From: Woeseiaceae bacterium
GTDB lineage: Bacteria > Pseudomonadota > Gammaproteobacteria > Steroidobacterales > Woeseiaceae
Direction of reading: 5' to 3'
DNA: 43,672 bases
Assembly (NCBI GenBank): GCA_021773035.1
Contig: JAJFKU010000014.1
Coordinates: forward strand, 1 to 43,672
A model generated the notes under the pieces. That model was not told the origin of the DNA, made no database searches, and saw nothing but the letters and a program-made list of their open reading frames with translations. The first letter of the stretch is position 1. Every line of letters begins with the position of its first letter. Below, piece by piece: positions 1 to 7,432 of the stretch. Both the position numbers and the translations under genes were made by a program.

Positions 1-139
1 GTTCAACAACCGTCGCCTGCTGCAACCGATTGGTGATATCCCGCCTGCTGAATACGAGGCGATGTATTATCAAAAACAGGCTCAGGCAATGGCTGCCTGA
101 CTCAAGCCAAAAAACCTCCGGAAATCCCGGGGTGATTCA
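1..139 (+). mobile_element. Right end of an IS3-family insertion sequence (left part outside window)
   Basis: The window opens inside an insertion sequence. The last 33 codons of an IS3-type transposase end at base 100. A likely right terminal inverted repeat follows, with a G/C-rich core (CCGGAAATCCCGGGGTG) and the family-typical terminal TCA near 137-139. The left end and most of the transposase lie before base 1, so the element's completeness, target duplication and exact name cannot be judged. Its place beside an AlpA-like gene and a tRNA gene fits an IS-laden integration region. Confidence 0.8.
2..100 (+). CDS. IS3-family transposase OrfB, C-terminal fragment (partial)
   Basis: This is the extreme C-terminus of an integrase-core (DDE) transposase. 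The frame reads FNNRRLLQPIGDIPPAEYEA, closely resembling the conserved tail of IS3-family OrfB proteins, in which an N-x-x-R segment is followed by a PIG-x-IPPAE segment. About 32 residues and the TGA stop at 98-100 are visible; the catalytic domain lies to the left of the window. The terminal repeat of the element begins right after the stop. Whether the full transposase is intact cannot be seen. Confidence 0.85.
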   Translation, partial: FNNRRLLQPIGDIPPAEYEAMYYQKQAQAMAA

Positions 140-164
140 TAACGAGAATTGAGTTTATCGCTAG

Positions 165-410
165 TTATTCCCGTATCTGAGATGTTGAACTGTTGGTGAG
201 AGCAGAACGTAACAATGCCCCAGACCATAACCGAGTGTTTCCGACTCGTGCGTCAGGTGCAGGAATCTCGCCGCTTTGCAGCAGTTGGTAGAACTGAGTA
301 CGGCCGATAGGCAGCAAACCCCGGCGGGCAGGGTGAGTGCTCGTTGCGGGGTGGCTGAATATGTCGCTTGCTCGATAAAATGTTTCAGAGTCCAGATTAT
401 TTCTTGCCAT
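165..410 (-). CDS. AlpA-like helix-turn-helix excisionase/regulator
   Basis: A small protein of 81 residues. Its central part, GLLPIGRTQFYQLLQSGEIP followed by a basic and aromatic wing (VGNTRLW), has the pattern of AlpA/excisionase-type winged-helix proteins, which control integrase genes or excision of islands and prophages. I chose the ATG at 408-410 because a strong ribosome site (GAGGTGAG) lies just upstream; a GTG three codons earlier overlaps that site and is less likely. The gene sits between an IS3 end and the 3' end of tRNA-Glu, a typical setting for an island regulator. No integrase is visible in the window, so its partner is unknown. The family call rests on the motif pattern only. 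Confidence 0.65.
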   Translation of the reverse strand: MARNNLDSETFYRASDIFSHPATSTHPARRGLLPIGRTQFYQLLQSGEIPAPDARVGNTRLWSGALLRSALTNSSTSQIRE

Positions 411-1132
411 TGATCTCACCTCAAAAGAATAGGGTTGCGCGGGCGAATTATTCGCGCGTTGTTGGATTGTTCTAAATGTTAGAACGGAAGGTCAATCAGC
501 CACGGTCTACAACCGCGGACAGCCGGAGTTCGGTGTGTATTGCAATGCAGGAAAAGCAATATCGGCTTTATCATGCGACTAACATCAACAGGGCGTGGAG
601 AGGGATTACGGCTCTACGCCTGGACCGGAACCCGGTCGCTTCGGAAACGACGATTACTCGTCGGGTCCATCTTCAGCTTGAGCACAGTGTCTCAAGAGAC
701 GTGATGTGGGCACGCGTTCTTGCATAACTGAGCCCGAATGACGACGTGTGTTGTAAAGTATACAGCCGTATACGAGTAATAATTCGTCGCTAACGGACTC
801 TTATTGACGCCTTGGGAATCATTTTCCGTCTGGCCATAGCTCTTTGTCGACGTTCAAGCCGCGACAGTAACTAAAACGATTTGCCGAGAATGCTGAATTA
901 AACCAAGTTGGCGAGTTTCTTGTTAGATAGATGAGAAACGAGAACGCAAGCAATCTTAATGAAGAGCGTATTTGACTACTACAAAGAACCCTTTGAATCG
1001 TCTAGTTGCGAGTTCATTTTGTACTGTATGGGAAGAACGGCGACAGTGTGCAAGAACGGGAATCGGGATTCCGCAAGTTGTCCGCAAGTGCGATCTTTGA
1101 ACTTGTCGGAATCCCTAACCCTTTGTTTTAAT
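411..1132. other. Gene-poor stretch between island regulator and tRNA-Glu
   Basis: I see no convincing gene here. The open frames at 476-727 and 959-1189 have no recognisable family, and the second runs into the antisense of the tRNA. The stretch looks more A+T-rich than the genes to the right. It contains two GTATAC palindromes (758-763 and 768-773) separated by four bases, which could be an operator but are too short to be certain. The part abutting the tRNA 3' end (about 1080-1132) is where an attachment site would be expected. The region is best read as island or decayed mobile DNA. Confidence 0.5.
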
Positions 1133-1207
1133 TGGTACTCCCTAGGGGATTCGAACCCCTGTTACCGCCGTGAGAGGGCAGCGTCCTAACCGCTAGACGA
1201 AGGGAGC
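1133..1207 (-). tRNA. tRNA-Glu, anticodon CTC
   Basis: Read on the minus strand, the gene begins GCTCCCTTCGTCTAG and ends GGGGTTCGAATCCCC, acceptor strand AGGGAGT, discriminator A and an encoded CCA. The acceptor stem pairs fully with one G-U wobble at position 1-72. The anticodon arm is a five-pair stem around the loop CTCTCAC, giving anticodon CTC (reads GAG). It closely resembles E. coli tRNA-Glu, which carries TTC. Its 3' end points left toward the IS and AlpA-like region, the usual orientation for a tRNA used as an integration site. A strong promoter lies directly upstream at 1239-1266. Confidence 0.95.
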
Positions 1208-1238
1208 AGAGTAGTTACCCCGACTGGCGGGGGCTGCT

Positions 1239-1266
1239 ATTATACGGACGCGTTCACCTAGCTCAA
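1239..1266 (-). promoter_or_regulatory. Sigma70 promoter of tRNA-Glu
   Basis: On the minus strand, TTGAGC (1266-1261) is followed after 16 bases by a perfect TATAAT (1244-1239), then a G/C-rich stretch before the tRNA. A good -10 with a G/C-rich start region is typical of stable-RNA promoters. It lies back to back with pcnB, whose start is only about 12 bases away, so the two transcription units share a very short divergent region. Confidence 0.7.
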
Positions 1267-1277
1267 GCGAAAATCAT

Positions 1278-2594
1278 TTGAAAAACACCGGGAAAACCGG
1301 GTCAGCGGCGCCAAAGGTCATTCCTCGCCCCGCCCACAACGTCTCACGGAAGGAAATCTCCGATAGTGCTTTGAAAGTGCTGTACCGCCTGCACAAGGCC
1401 GGTTATCAGGCATTTCTGGTCGGTGGTGGAGTCCGTGACGCCATGTTGGAGCTGCACCCCAAGGACTTCGACATCGCGACCGACGCGACGCCGGAGCAGA
1501 TCCGTTCCCTGTTCGGCAACTGCCGCCTCATTGGCCGGCGCTTTCGCCTGGCCCATGTGCGTTTCGGCCGCGAGGTCATTGAGGTCGCCACTTTCAGGGC
1601 GGCGGCCAATCACGAGGATGACGACTCGGAGCACGATATCGAAGGCCGTATTCTGCGCGACAACGTCTACGGCAATATCGAAGAAGATGTCTGGCGGCGC
1701 GATTTCACCTGCAACGCGTTGTACTACAACATCGCAGATTTCAGTATCTGGGACTACGTCGGCGGCTTCAAGGACATCAAGAAAAAGCGCCTGGTGCTCA
1801 TCGGCGATCCGGTGCAACGGCTGCGGGAAGACCCGGTTCGGATGCTGCGCGCCGTGCGCTTCGCCGGCAAGCTCGATTTCACTATCCACAGGAGCGTCGT
1901 CAAGGCGATGCGTGGCCAAACGGGCCTGCTCGCCAACGTGCCGGCCGCACGTCTTTTCGATGAGTTCCTCAAGCTGTTTCAGTCGGGCTTTGCCGAAAAA
2001 ACCTTCGACCTGCTGCGTAAGCACGATTTATTCGGCGAGCTGTTTCCCGCGACCGAAGAAGAGGTCTCGAAAGACAAAACCTTCGCGGCCTTTGTGCGCT
2101 CCGCACTGCAGAACTCGGACAAGCGTGTTGCCGCGGGCAAGTCGGTTACGCCGATGTTCCTGATTGGCGTATTCCTCTGGTTGCCGATAAAGAAGCTGGC
2201 CGAAATTCGGCGTTCCGAAGAGAAGATGTCCGAGTCGCAGGCGATAAGCCTTGCCGGCTACGAGGTCGTTGCTCAGCAACAGCGCCGCATCTCCATCCCC
2301 AAACGCTTCACGATCCCGATGCGCGAAATGCTGGCACTACAGCCAAGATTTACCGGCATGCGCGGCAAGCGGGCGATGAGCTTCCTGGAGCACCGCCGCT
2401 TTCGCGCAGCCTACGACTTTATGGTGCTGCTCGCAGAAGTCGGTGAGGTCGATCCGGAGCTCGCGAGCTTCTGGACCGAAGTACAGACACAGTCGCCGGA
2501 GGAGCAGGCCAAGAGCTTCCAGATGCAGGCTGGCCCCGGCGGCAAGCGCAAGCCAAGGCGCCGCCGTCGTCGGAAACCGTCTCAGCAGGCATGA
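1278..2594 (+). CDS. pcnB: Poly(A) polymerase I
   Basis: Adds poly(A) tails to RNA 3' ends, which marks RNAs for decay. The 438-residue protein matches the family along its length. The nucleotidyltransferase core has the GGGVRD loop at residues 49-54 and the metal-binding DFD at 63-65, followed by RRFRLAHV and the RNA-binding region. The C-terminus is strongly basic (a KPRRRRRRK run), as in other PcnB proteins. The start is TTG, the only reasonable start before the conserved region, and no clear ribosome site precedes it. E. coli pcnB is known to use an inefficient AUU start, so weak initiation may be a shared control. The stop overlaps the folK start (ATGA). Confidence 0.95.
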   Translation: MKNTGKTGSAAPKVIPRPAHNVSRKEISDSALKVLYRLHKAGYQAFLVGGGVRDAMLELHPKDFDIATDATPEQIRSLFGNCRLIGRRFRLAHVRFGREVIEVATFRAAANHEDDDSEHDIEGRILRDNVYGNIEEDVWRRDFTCNALYYNIADFSIWDYVGGFKDIKKKRLVLIGDPVQRLREDPVRMLRAVRFAGKLDFTIHRSVVKAMRGQTGLLANVPAARLFDEFLKLFQSGFAEKTFDLLRKHDLFGELFPATEEEVSKDKTFAAFVRSALQNSDKRVAAGKSVTPMFLIGVFLWLPIKKLAEIRRSEEKMSESQAISLAGYEVVAQQQRRISIPKRFTIPMREMLALQPRFTGMRGKRAMSFLEHRRFRAAYDFMVLLAEVGEVDPELASFWTEVQTQSPEEQAKSFQMQAGPGGKRKPRRRRRRKPSQQA

Positions 2595-3094
2595 CCAGGC
2601 CGGCTGATCACTGGTATCCGGCCTATGTCGGCCTCGGTAGCAATCTGCAGGGTCCGGCGCGGCAGCTCGAAGGCGCCTTCGAACTGCTGGGTGGCATTCC
2701 CGAAACCAGGCTGATTTCGCAGTCATCACTATATCGCTCGGCACCCTTCGGCGGCGTGGAACAGCCCGATTTCGTCAATGCCGCCGCGGCCCTGCTGACG
2801 AAGCTGCCGGCCGAGGGTTTATTGCGCGAATTACAGCGCATCGAGATTCTGCGAGGCCGCGAGCGCGGCAACCTGCGCTGGGGCCCGCGCGTGCTCGACC
2901 TTGATTTACTGGTCTATTCGAATCACCGCATCGAGACGGCAGACCTTACGATTCCCCACCCGGGCATCGGCGAGCGAAATTTTGTATTGTTGCCGCTGGC
3001 AGAGCTTGCGCCCGGCCTTGACATACCGGGCCTGGGGCGACTGGCGAACATAGTCGTCAGCGAGACAGAGCCCGCCATTTCGCGGATCGCATAA
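2591..3094 (+). CDS. folK: 2-amino-4-hydroxy-6-hydroxymethyldihydropteridine pyrophosphokinase
   Basis: Transfers pyrophosphate from ATP to hydroxymethyl-dihydropterin, the step before dihydropteroate synthesis in folate formation; cytosolic. The 167-residue length is normal. The N-terminus carries the family YVGLGSNL segment, the substrate loop region has SSLYRSAPFGG, and the signature RWGPRVLDLDLL contains the two metal-binding aspartates. IPHPGIGERNFVLLPL near the end is also typical. It starts at an ATG overlapping the pcnB stop by four bases, so the two are probably translationally coupled, the same order as in E. coli (pcnB-folK). Confidence 0.95.
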   Translation: MTRPADHWYPAYVGLGSNLQGPARQLEGAFELLGGIPETRLISQSSLYRSAPFGGVEQPDFVNAAAALLTKLPAEGLLRELQRIEILRGRERGNLRWGPRVLDLDLLVYSNHRIETADLTIPHPGIGERNFVLLPLAELAPGLDIPGLGRLANIVVSETEPAISRIA

Positions 3095-3103
3095 AGGAAA
3101 CCT

Positions 3104-3778
3104 GTGACAGTCAGTCCACTCAAGACGCCCAGCAGCGCCTCGCGCTACATTGCCATCGAAGGACCGATCGGCGTGGGCAAGACCGCCCTGGCCAGACGTC
3201 TGGCCGACAGCCTGTCCGCGGACCTGGTGCTGGAGGAGTTTGAAGAGAATCCGTTCCTGGAACGCTTTTATCGCGACGGCCGCTCAGCCGCACTGCCGGC
3301 GCAGATGTTCTTCCTGTTCGCGCGTGCCCGCCAGATCGGCGAGATGCGCCAGTCGGACCTGTTTTCGAACGTCCGTATCTCGGACTACCTGTTTACGCGC
3401 GATCGCCTGTTCGCGGAACTCAACCTGGATACCGAGGAATTCAAGCTCTACGAGCAAATCCTGGACAACCTCGCGGTAGAGGCGCCGGTGCCCGACCTGG
3501 TGATTTATCTGCAGGCTTCGGTCGATGCAATTATGCAACGGCTGGCGCGCCGCAACTCCGCCTGCGACCGCTTCGTTGAGCGTGCCTACATCGAGCGCCT
3601 GACGGATGCCTATGCGCGGTTTTTCCACAACTATGACGATGGCCCGCTGCTGATCGTCAACGCCTCTCAGATCGATCCTGTGAACAACAACGCGGACTAC
3701 GAACAGCTGTTTCAGCAAATCGAACGCACGACCGGCGGACGGCACTTTTTTAATCCTGTCTCCGCCGCGCTCGCCTGA
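3104..3778 (+). CDS. Deoxynucleoside kinase
   Basis: A P-loop kinase of the deoxynucleoside kinase family (dCK/dGK/dNK type), which phosphorylates deoxynucleosides for dNTP salvage. The ATP loop GPIGVGKT is near residues 20-27. The EEF-x-x-NPF segment, the acidic-aromatic stretch SDYLFTRDRLFAE, and the arginine-containing lid RLARRNSACDRFVE are all features of this family. It starts at GTG with an AAGGAA ribosome site seven bases upstream. It lies ten bases after folK and fifteen before panB in one apparent operon. Its preferred nucleoside (dA, dG or dC) cannot be told from the sequence. Confidence 0.85.
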   Translation: MTVSPLKTPSSASRYIAIEGPIGVGKTALARRLADSLSADLVLEEFEENPFLERFYRDGRSAALPAQMFFLFARARQIGEMRQSDLFSNVRISDYLFTRDRLFAELNLDTEEFKLYEQILDNLAVEAPVPDLVIYLQASVDAIMQRLARRNSACDRFVERAYIERLTDAYARFFHNYDDGPLLIVNASQIDPVNNNADYEQLFQQIERTTGGRHFFNPVSAALA

Positions 3779-3793
3779 TATTCTCGGAATCCT

Positions 3794-4624
3794 ATGTATA
3801 CACAACTTGAACAACGCGGCATGCCGGAGCCACCGGTTAATGTTTCAACGCTGAGAAAAATGAAGCACGACGGCGAGCCGATTGCCTGTCTTACGGCCTA
3901 CGACGCCAGCTACGCTGTGCTGGTGGACGTTGCCGGCACAGATGTTGTACTGGTGGGCGACTCCCTGGGAATGGTGATTCAGGGACACGATACGACGGTA
4001 CCCGTCACGGTTGACGACATCGTCTACCACTGCCGTACGGTTGCCCGCGGTCTGCGGCGCGCTTTCCTGGTTGCCGATATGCCGTTCATGAGCTACACCA
4101 AACCCGGTCTCGCACTCGATAATGCGGTGCGGTTGATGCAGGAGGGCGGTGCGATGATGGTCAAGCTGGAAGGCGGTGACGATCAGGTCGAGATCGTTGA
4201 GCATCTCGCGCGGCACGATATTCCGGTCTGTGCGCATCTTGGTCTGAAGCCGCAGTCGGTGCACAAGATCGGTGGTTTCAAGGTGCAGGGCAGGGATCCG
4301 GATAAAGCCCAACAGATGCTGGCGTCCGCAAAGCGCCTGCAGGATGCCGGTGCGGATATTGTGTTGCTGGAATGCGTGCCGAACGAGGCCGGCAGAGTCA
4401 TAACGGAAGCGCTGGAGGTTCCCGTCATCGGTATCGGCGCGGGTCCCGACGTCGATGGTCAGATTCTGGTGTTGTATGACATCCTCGATATCACGCAGGG
4501 TCGTACGCCGAAGTTCGTGAAGAACTTTCAGGCAGGCTGCACATCGCCGCGCAGCGCGCTGGAGGCCTATGTGCGTGAAGTCAAAGACCGGACATACCCG
4601 GCGCCCGAACACTGTTTTTCCTGA
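3794..4624 (+). CDS. panB: 3-methyl-2-oxobutanoate hydroxymethyltransferase
   Basis: Makes ketopantoate from 2-oxoisovalerate and methylene-tetrahydrofolate, the first committed step toward pantothenate and CoA. The 276-residue protein shows the TIM-barrel family hallmarks: LTAYDASYA at the N-terminus, VLVGDSLGMVIQGHDTT with the metal-binding Asp, VADMPFMSY, MVKLEGG, CAHLGLKPQS and the catalytic-region ECVPNE followed by IGIGAG. The gene sits upstream of panC, the usual pairing. The folate-requiring reaction gives a loose logic to the neighbouring folK. panD is not in the window. Confidence 0.97.
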   Translation: MYTQLEQRGMPEPPVNVSTLRKMKHDGEPIACLTAYDASYAVLVDVAGTDVVLVGDSLGMVIQGHDTTVPVTVDDIVYHCRTVARGLRRAFLVADMPFMSYTKPGLALDNAVRLMQEGGAMMVKLEGGDDQVEIVEHLARHDIPVCAHLGLKPQSVHKIGGFKVQGRDPDKAQQMLASAKRLQDAGADIVLLECVPNEAGRVITEALEVPVIGIGAGPDVDGQILVLYDILDITQGRTPKFVKNFQAGCTSPRSALEAYVREVKDRTYPAPEHCFS

Positions 4625-4648
4625 TCCGACCCGGAAGCCAAAGACGCC

Positions 4649-5497
4649 GTGCTAGTAATTCATAGTAAGCAGGACCTCGACGAGCAACTCGCAGAATGGC
4701 GTCGCCAGGACGATCATGTCGCGTTGGTTGCGACCATGGGCAATCTGCACGCCGGACATTTATCGCTGGTGGAGCTGGCGCGCGAGCATGCGGAAAGGGT
4801 TGTCGTCAGTATATTCGTGAACCCGACGCAATTCGGTGTCGGTGAAGATTTCGATCAGTATCCGCGTACGCTCGAACGCGACACACGGCGTCTGAAGACG
4901 TCGGCGGCCGATCTAATATTCGCGCCGGATATCGAGACGATGTATCCGTTCGGCCTGCAGGATGCCACAACGGTATCGGTGCCACGCATCACCGAGAACT
5001 TCTGCGGCGCTAGCCGGCCGGGCCATTTTGACGGCGTGACCTCGGTCGTTGCACGCTTGTTTGCTTTGACGCAGCCGGATACCGCGGTGTTTGGGCAAAA
5101 AGACTATCAGCAGCAGCTGGTGATCCGGCACATGTCTCTGGACCTGAGCTTGCCAATCACGATTCTCACCGCCGAAACCGTGCGCGAAGACGACGGCCTT
5201 GCCATGAGTTCGCGCAACCAGTACCTCACCGATGAGGAGCGTGCCACGGCGCCGTTGCTGTATCAGGTGTTGTCAGGTGTCGGTGCCAAGCTGCAGAGCG
5301 GCGTGCGGAACTTCGAAGAACTGGAATCGGCATCGCTCAAGACACTCGGCGACGCCGGGTTCGATGTTGAATACTTCTCAATCCGCCGCGCGCAAAACCT
5401 GGAAATACCGGACAGGGACTGCGACGAGCTGGTAGTTCTCGTTGCGGCGAAACTTGGCGATGCACGGCTCATCGACAACACCGTAGTAACGATCTAG
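4649..5497 (+). CDS. panC: Pantothenate synthetase
   Basis: Joins pantoate and beta-alanine using ATP. The 282-residue protein has the nucleotidyl-transferase motif TMGNLHAGH (HIGH-type), the FVNPTQF pantoate-site segment, FGQKDYQQ and the KMSKS-like loop MSSRNQYL, all in order. Translation starts at GTG; only a weak ribosome site precedes it, so output may depend on reading from panB 24 bases upstream. Its TAG stop shares the palindrome CTAG with the stop of the oppositely oriented GGDEF gene, so the two genes converge with a three-base overlap and no terminator between them. Confidence 0.96.
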   Translation: MLVIHSKQDLDEQLAEWRRQDDHVALVATMGNLHAGHLSLVELAREHAERVVVSIFVNPTQFGVGEDFDQYPRTLERDTRRLKTSAADLIFAPDIETMYPFGLQDATTVSVPRITENFCGASRPGHFDGVTSVVARLFALTQPDTAVFGQKDYQQQLVIRHMSLDLSLPITILTAETVREDDGLAMSSRNQYLTDEERATAPLLYQVLSGVGAKLQSGVRNFEELESASLKTLGDAGFDVEYFSIRRAQNLEIPDRDCDELVVLVAAKLGDARLIDNTVVTI

Positions 5498-6465
5498 TCG
5501 GATACCAGGTTGCGCCCCGCGTGTTTGGCGCGGTAAAGCGCGGCATCCGCGGCACGTGTCAGCGTATCGAGATCGCCACGCGGCGTCAGTTCCGCAACGC
5601 CCATGGATATCTCGACCGGGATCTGGATCAGCGAGTCGGTGCTGTCGCTGGTGCTGCCGCTGACGGCAACTCTGACACGTTCGCCAATGGCCATCGCCTG
5701 TTCCTGATTCGCTCCAGGCAGGAGAATCGCGAACTCGTCGCCGCCATATCGAACCAGCAGATCGCGCGGACGAAACTGCGAGCGCAAAACCTTGGATACG
5801 GCAGATAATGCGCGGTCACCGGCGATGTGACCAAACATATCGTTGAACTGTTTGAAGTTGTCGACGTCGATCATCATCATTGCAACCGGCTTCGCTTTCG
5901 CCACGCACTGTTCGATGGCCATTGGAAAAGTTTCCTGCATGGCATGCCGGTTGGCGAGACTGGTGAGTGCATCGGTGGTTGCGTGACGTTCGAACTTCTT
6001 GAGCTCACCGAAGCTGTCGGCAATGACGCGATTGTGGCTGCGTACTCGTTCAGACAATACGATCAGCAGGTTTTTCGCGAAGTCGTGCGAGGCGTCGACC
6101 ATTTCCCAGAGTACCGACTGGTGGATAACCAGCAGGTGCGATTCTTCGGCGCCGATGACGAATGCGGAGGGGTCGCGGTCCTCGATAATCGACATTTCTC
6201 CAACGCAGGCGCCGACATCCATGGTTGCCAAAAGCGGGGTTTCCGGTGAGCCGACATGTACGTTCAGGCTACCGGAAAGGACGATGAATACGTGTTCATT
6301 TTTTGCACCTGGCGATAGCAGCAATTCACCGGCGGCAAGATCGCGCCGGTCGCATCGCTGCAACAGCTCGTGGACATCGTCCGGCGATACGCCTTTGAAC
6401 AGCTCAAGGCTGTCAAGCAGCGAGCGTTTGTAGTCCGAATTTATCGCCAGTGACTGTGGCAACAT
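5494..6465 (-). CDS. Cyclic-nucleotide-binding-domain/GGDEF diguanylate cyclase
   Basis: A predicted cytosolic enzyme making cyclic di-GMP. Residues about 18-130 form a cyclic-nucleotide-binding-like domain (GELLLSPG, VFIVLSGSLNV, GACVGEMSII). A linker follows, then a GGDEF domain from about 160, with DALTSLANR at 165-173 and an intact GGDEF at 241-245. An inhibitory I-site, RPRD, lies at 232-235, five residues before GGDEF, so product feedback is likely. Canonical phosphate-cassette residues for cAMP are not obvious, so the ligand is unknown. A strong AGGAG site precedes the ATG. It follows queG and the PPK2 gene on the same strand after 97 bases. Confidence 0.92.
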   Translation of the reverse strand: MLPQSLAINSDYKRSLLDSLELFKGVSPDDVHELLQRCDRRDLAAGELLLSPGAKNEHVFIVLSGSLNVHVGSPETPLLATMDVGACVGEMSIIEDRDPSAFVIGAEESHLLVIHQSVLWEMVDASHDFAKNLLIVLSERVRSHNRVIADSFGELKKFERHATTDALTSLANRHAMQETFPMAIEQCVAKAKPVAMMMIDVDNFKQFNDMFGHIAGDRALSAVSKVLRSQFRPRDLLVRYGGDEFAILLPGANQEQAMAIGERVRVAVSGSTSDSTDSLIQIPVEISMGVAELTPRGDLDTLTRAADAALYRAKHAGRNLVSD

Positions 6466-6562
6466 TTACTCCTGTGGGTATATAGGAATTGTTGCGTCTT
6501 TCGTGGCAGATAAACATCGATTGGAGCACAGAAAGGGCAATTCTAAAGTGTGACGGAGATCA

Positions 6563-7432
6563 CTAGTCGTCGGCGGTGAGCGCAGCGCGAGAGGCAGCGA
6601 ACTCGGCTCTGTCTTCATCGGAGGGCTGTGGATACCGCAGACCGATGCTCTGTAGTGCATCGATAATAATCCCTGCAACCCTGGCGCGCATATACGGTTT
6701 ATCGTCGGCCGGAATGGCATACCAGGGCGCCCATGGTCGCGACGTAGCATTGAGCGCACTCTGATACGCCGCCATATAATCGTCCCAGTGACCTCGTTCC
6801 CTGACATCGCCGGGTTCGAATTTCCAGTTCTTCGCCGGGTCGTCGAGCCGTGCCAGGAAACGCCGTTTTTGCTCGTCCTTTGAGACGTTAAGCCAGAATT
6901 TGAGGATGACCGTGCCGTTGCGGGCGAGGTGTTCCTCCTGCTGTCGAATCGACGTAATTCTCTCGTCCCAGATAGTTTCCAGGTTCAGTTCCCCAGGCAG
7001 TTTCTGGTAGCCGAGAATTTCGGGATGCACGCGAACGACGAGGACTTCCTCATACTGGCTGCGATTAAAAATCCCGATACGGCCACGCTCGGGAAGTCGT
7101 ACCGTGGTGCGCCACAAGAAGTCGTGGTCGAGTTCGAGCGACGATGGTTTCTTGAAACTGAACACCTGGCAGCCCGATGGGTCGACGCCCTGCATGACGG
7201 CGCGAATCGTACTGTCCTTTCCGGCGGCGTCCATCGCCTGAAAGACGAGCAGAACTGAATGTCTGTCGCCGGCCGCCAGAACTCTCTGCAGGATGTTGAG
7301 TTTTTCCGTCGCGCGACGTCGGTGTTTTCCCTTGTGCGGATGACCGTCTGTTTGTGGCGTAGTGCTCGCGCTCGCTACTTCGAAACTGCCATCGAAGGGG
7401 ACGAGATACTTGGAATCAGGCGCCTCAAACAT
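6563..7432 (-). CDS. ppk2: Polyphosphate kinase 2 family protein (polyphosphate:nucleotide phosphotransferase)
   Basis: PPK2 enzymes phosphorylate nucleotides with polyphosphate. From the chosen start the protein is 289 residues. It shows the Walker A segment FQAMDAAGKDST (64-75), the FKKP and LDHDFLWR segments, the Walker B/lid region IFNRSQYEEVLVVRVHP and the FWLNVSKDEQKRRF helix. The ATG at 7430-7432 is preferred: a GGAG site lies upstream, it overlaps the queG stop by eight bases, and conserved sequence begins soon after. A longer frame reaching 7540 runs inside queG and lacks family similarity. Whether it uses mono- or diphosphates (class I to III) is not resolved here. Confidence 0.9.
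   Translation of the reverse strand: MFEAPDSKYLVPFDGSFEVASASTTPQTDGHPHKGKHRRRATEKLNILQRVLAAGDRHSVLLVFQAMDAAGKDSTIRAVMQGVDPSGCQVFSFKKPSSLELDHDFLWRTTVRLPERGRIGIFNRSQYEEVLVVRVHPEILGYQKLPGELNLETIWDERITSIRQQEEHLARNGTVILKFWLNVSKDEQKRRFLARLDDPAKNWKFEPGDVRERGHWDDYMAAYQSALNATSRPWAPWYAIPADDKPYMRARVAGIIIDALQSIGLRYPQPSDEDRAEFAASRAALTADD

Noticed and set aside
476..727. Open frame of 83 codons in the island stretch
   Set aside because: No ribosome site, no recognisable domain and a composition like random reading.
959..1189. Open frame of 76 codons on the plus strand
   Set aside because: Its end is the antisense of tRNA-Glu (the familiar LGDSNPCYR false translation), and the rest has no family resemblance.
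6466..6807. 113-codon frame on the minus strand over the PPK2 3' end and the gap to the GGDEF gene
   Set aside because: Mostly overlaps PPK2 in another frame and shows no conserved pattern.
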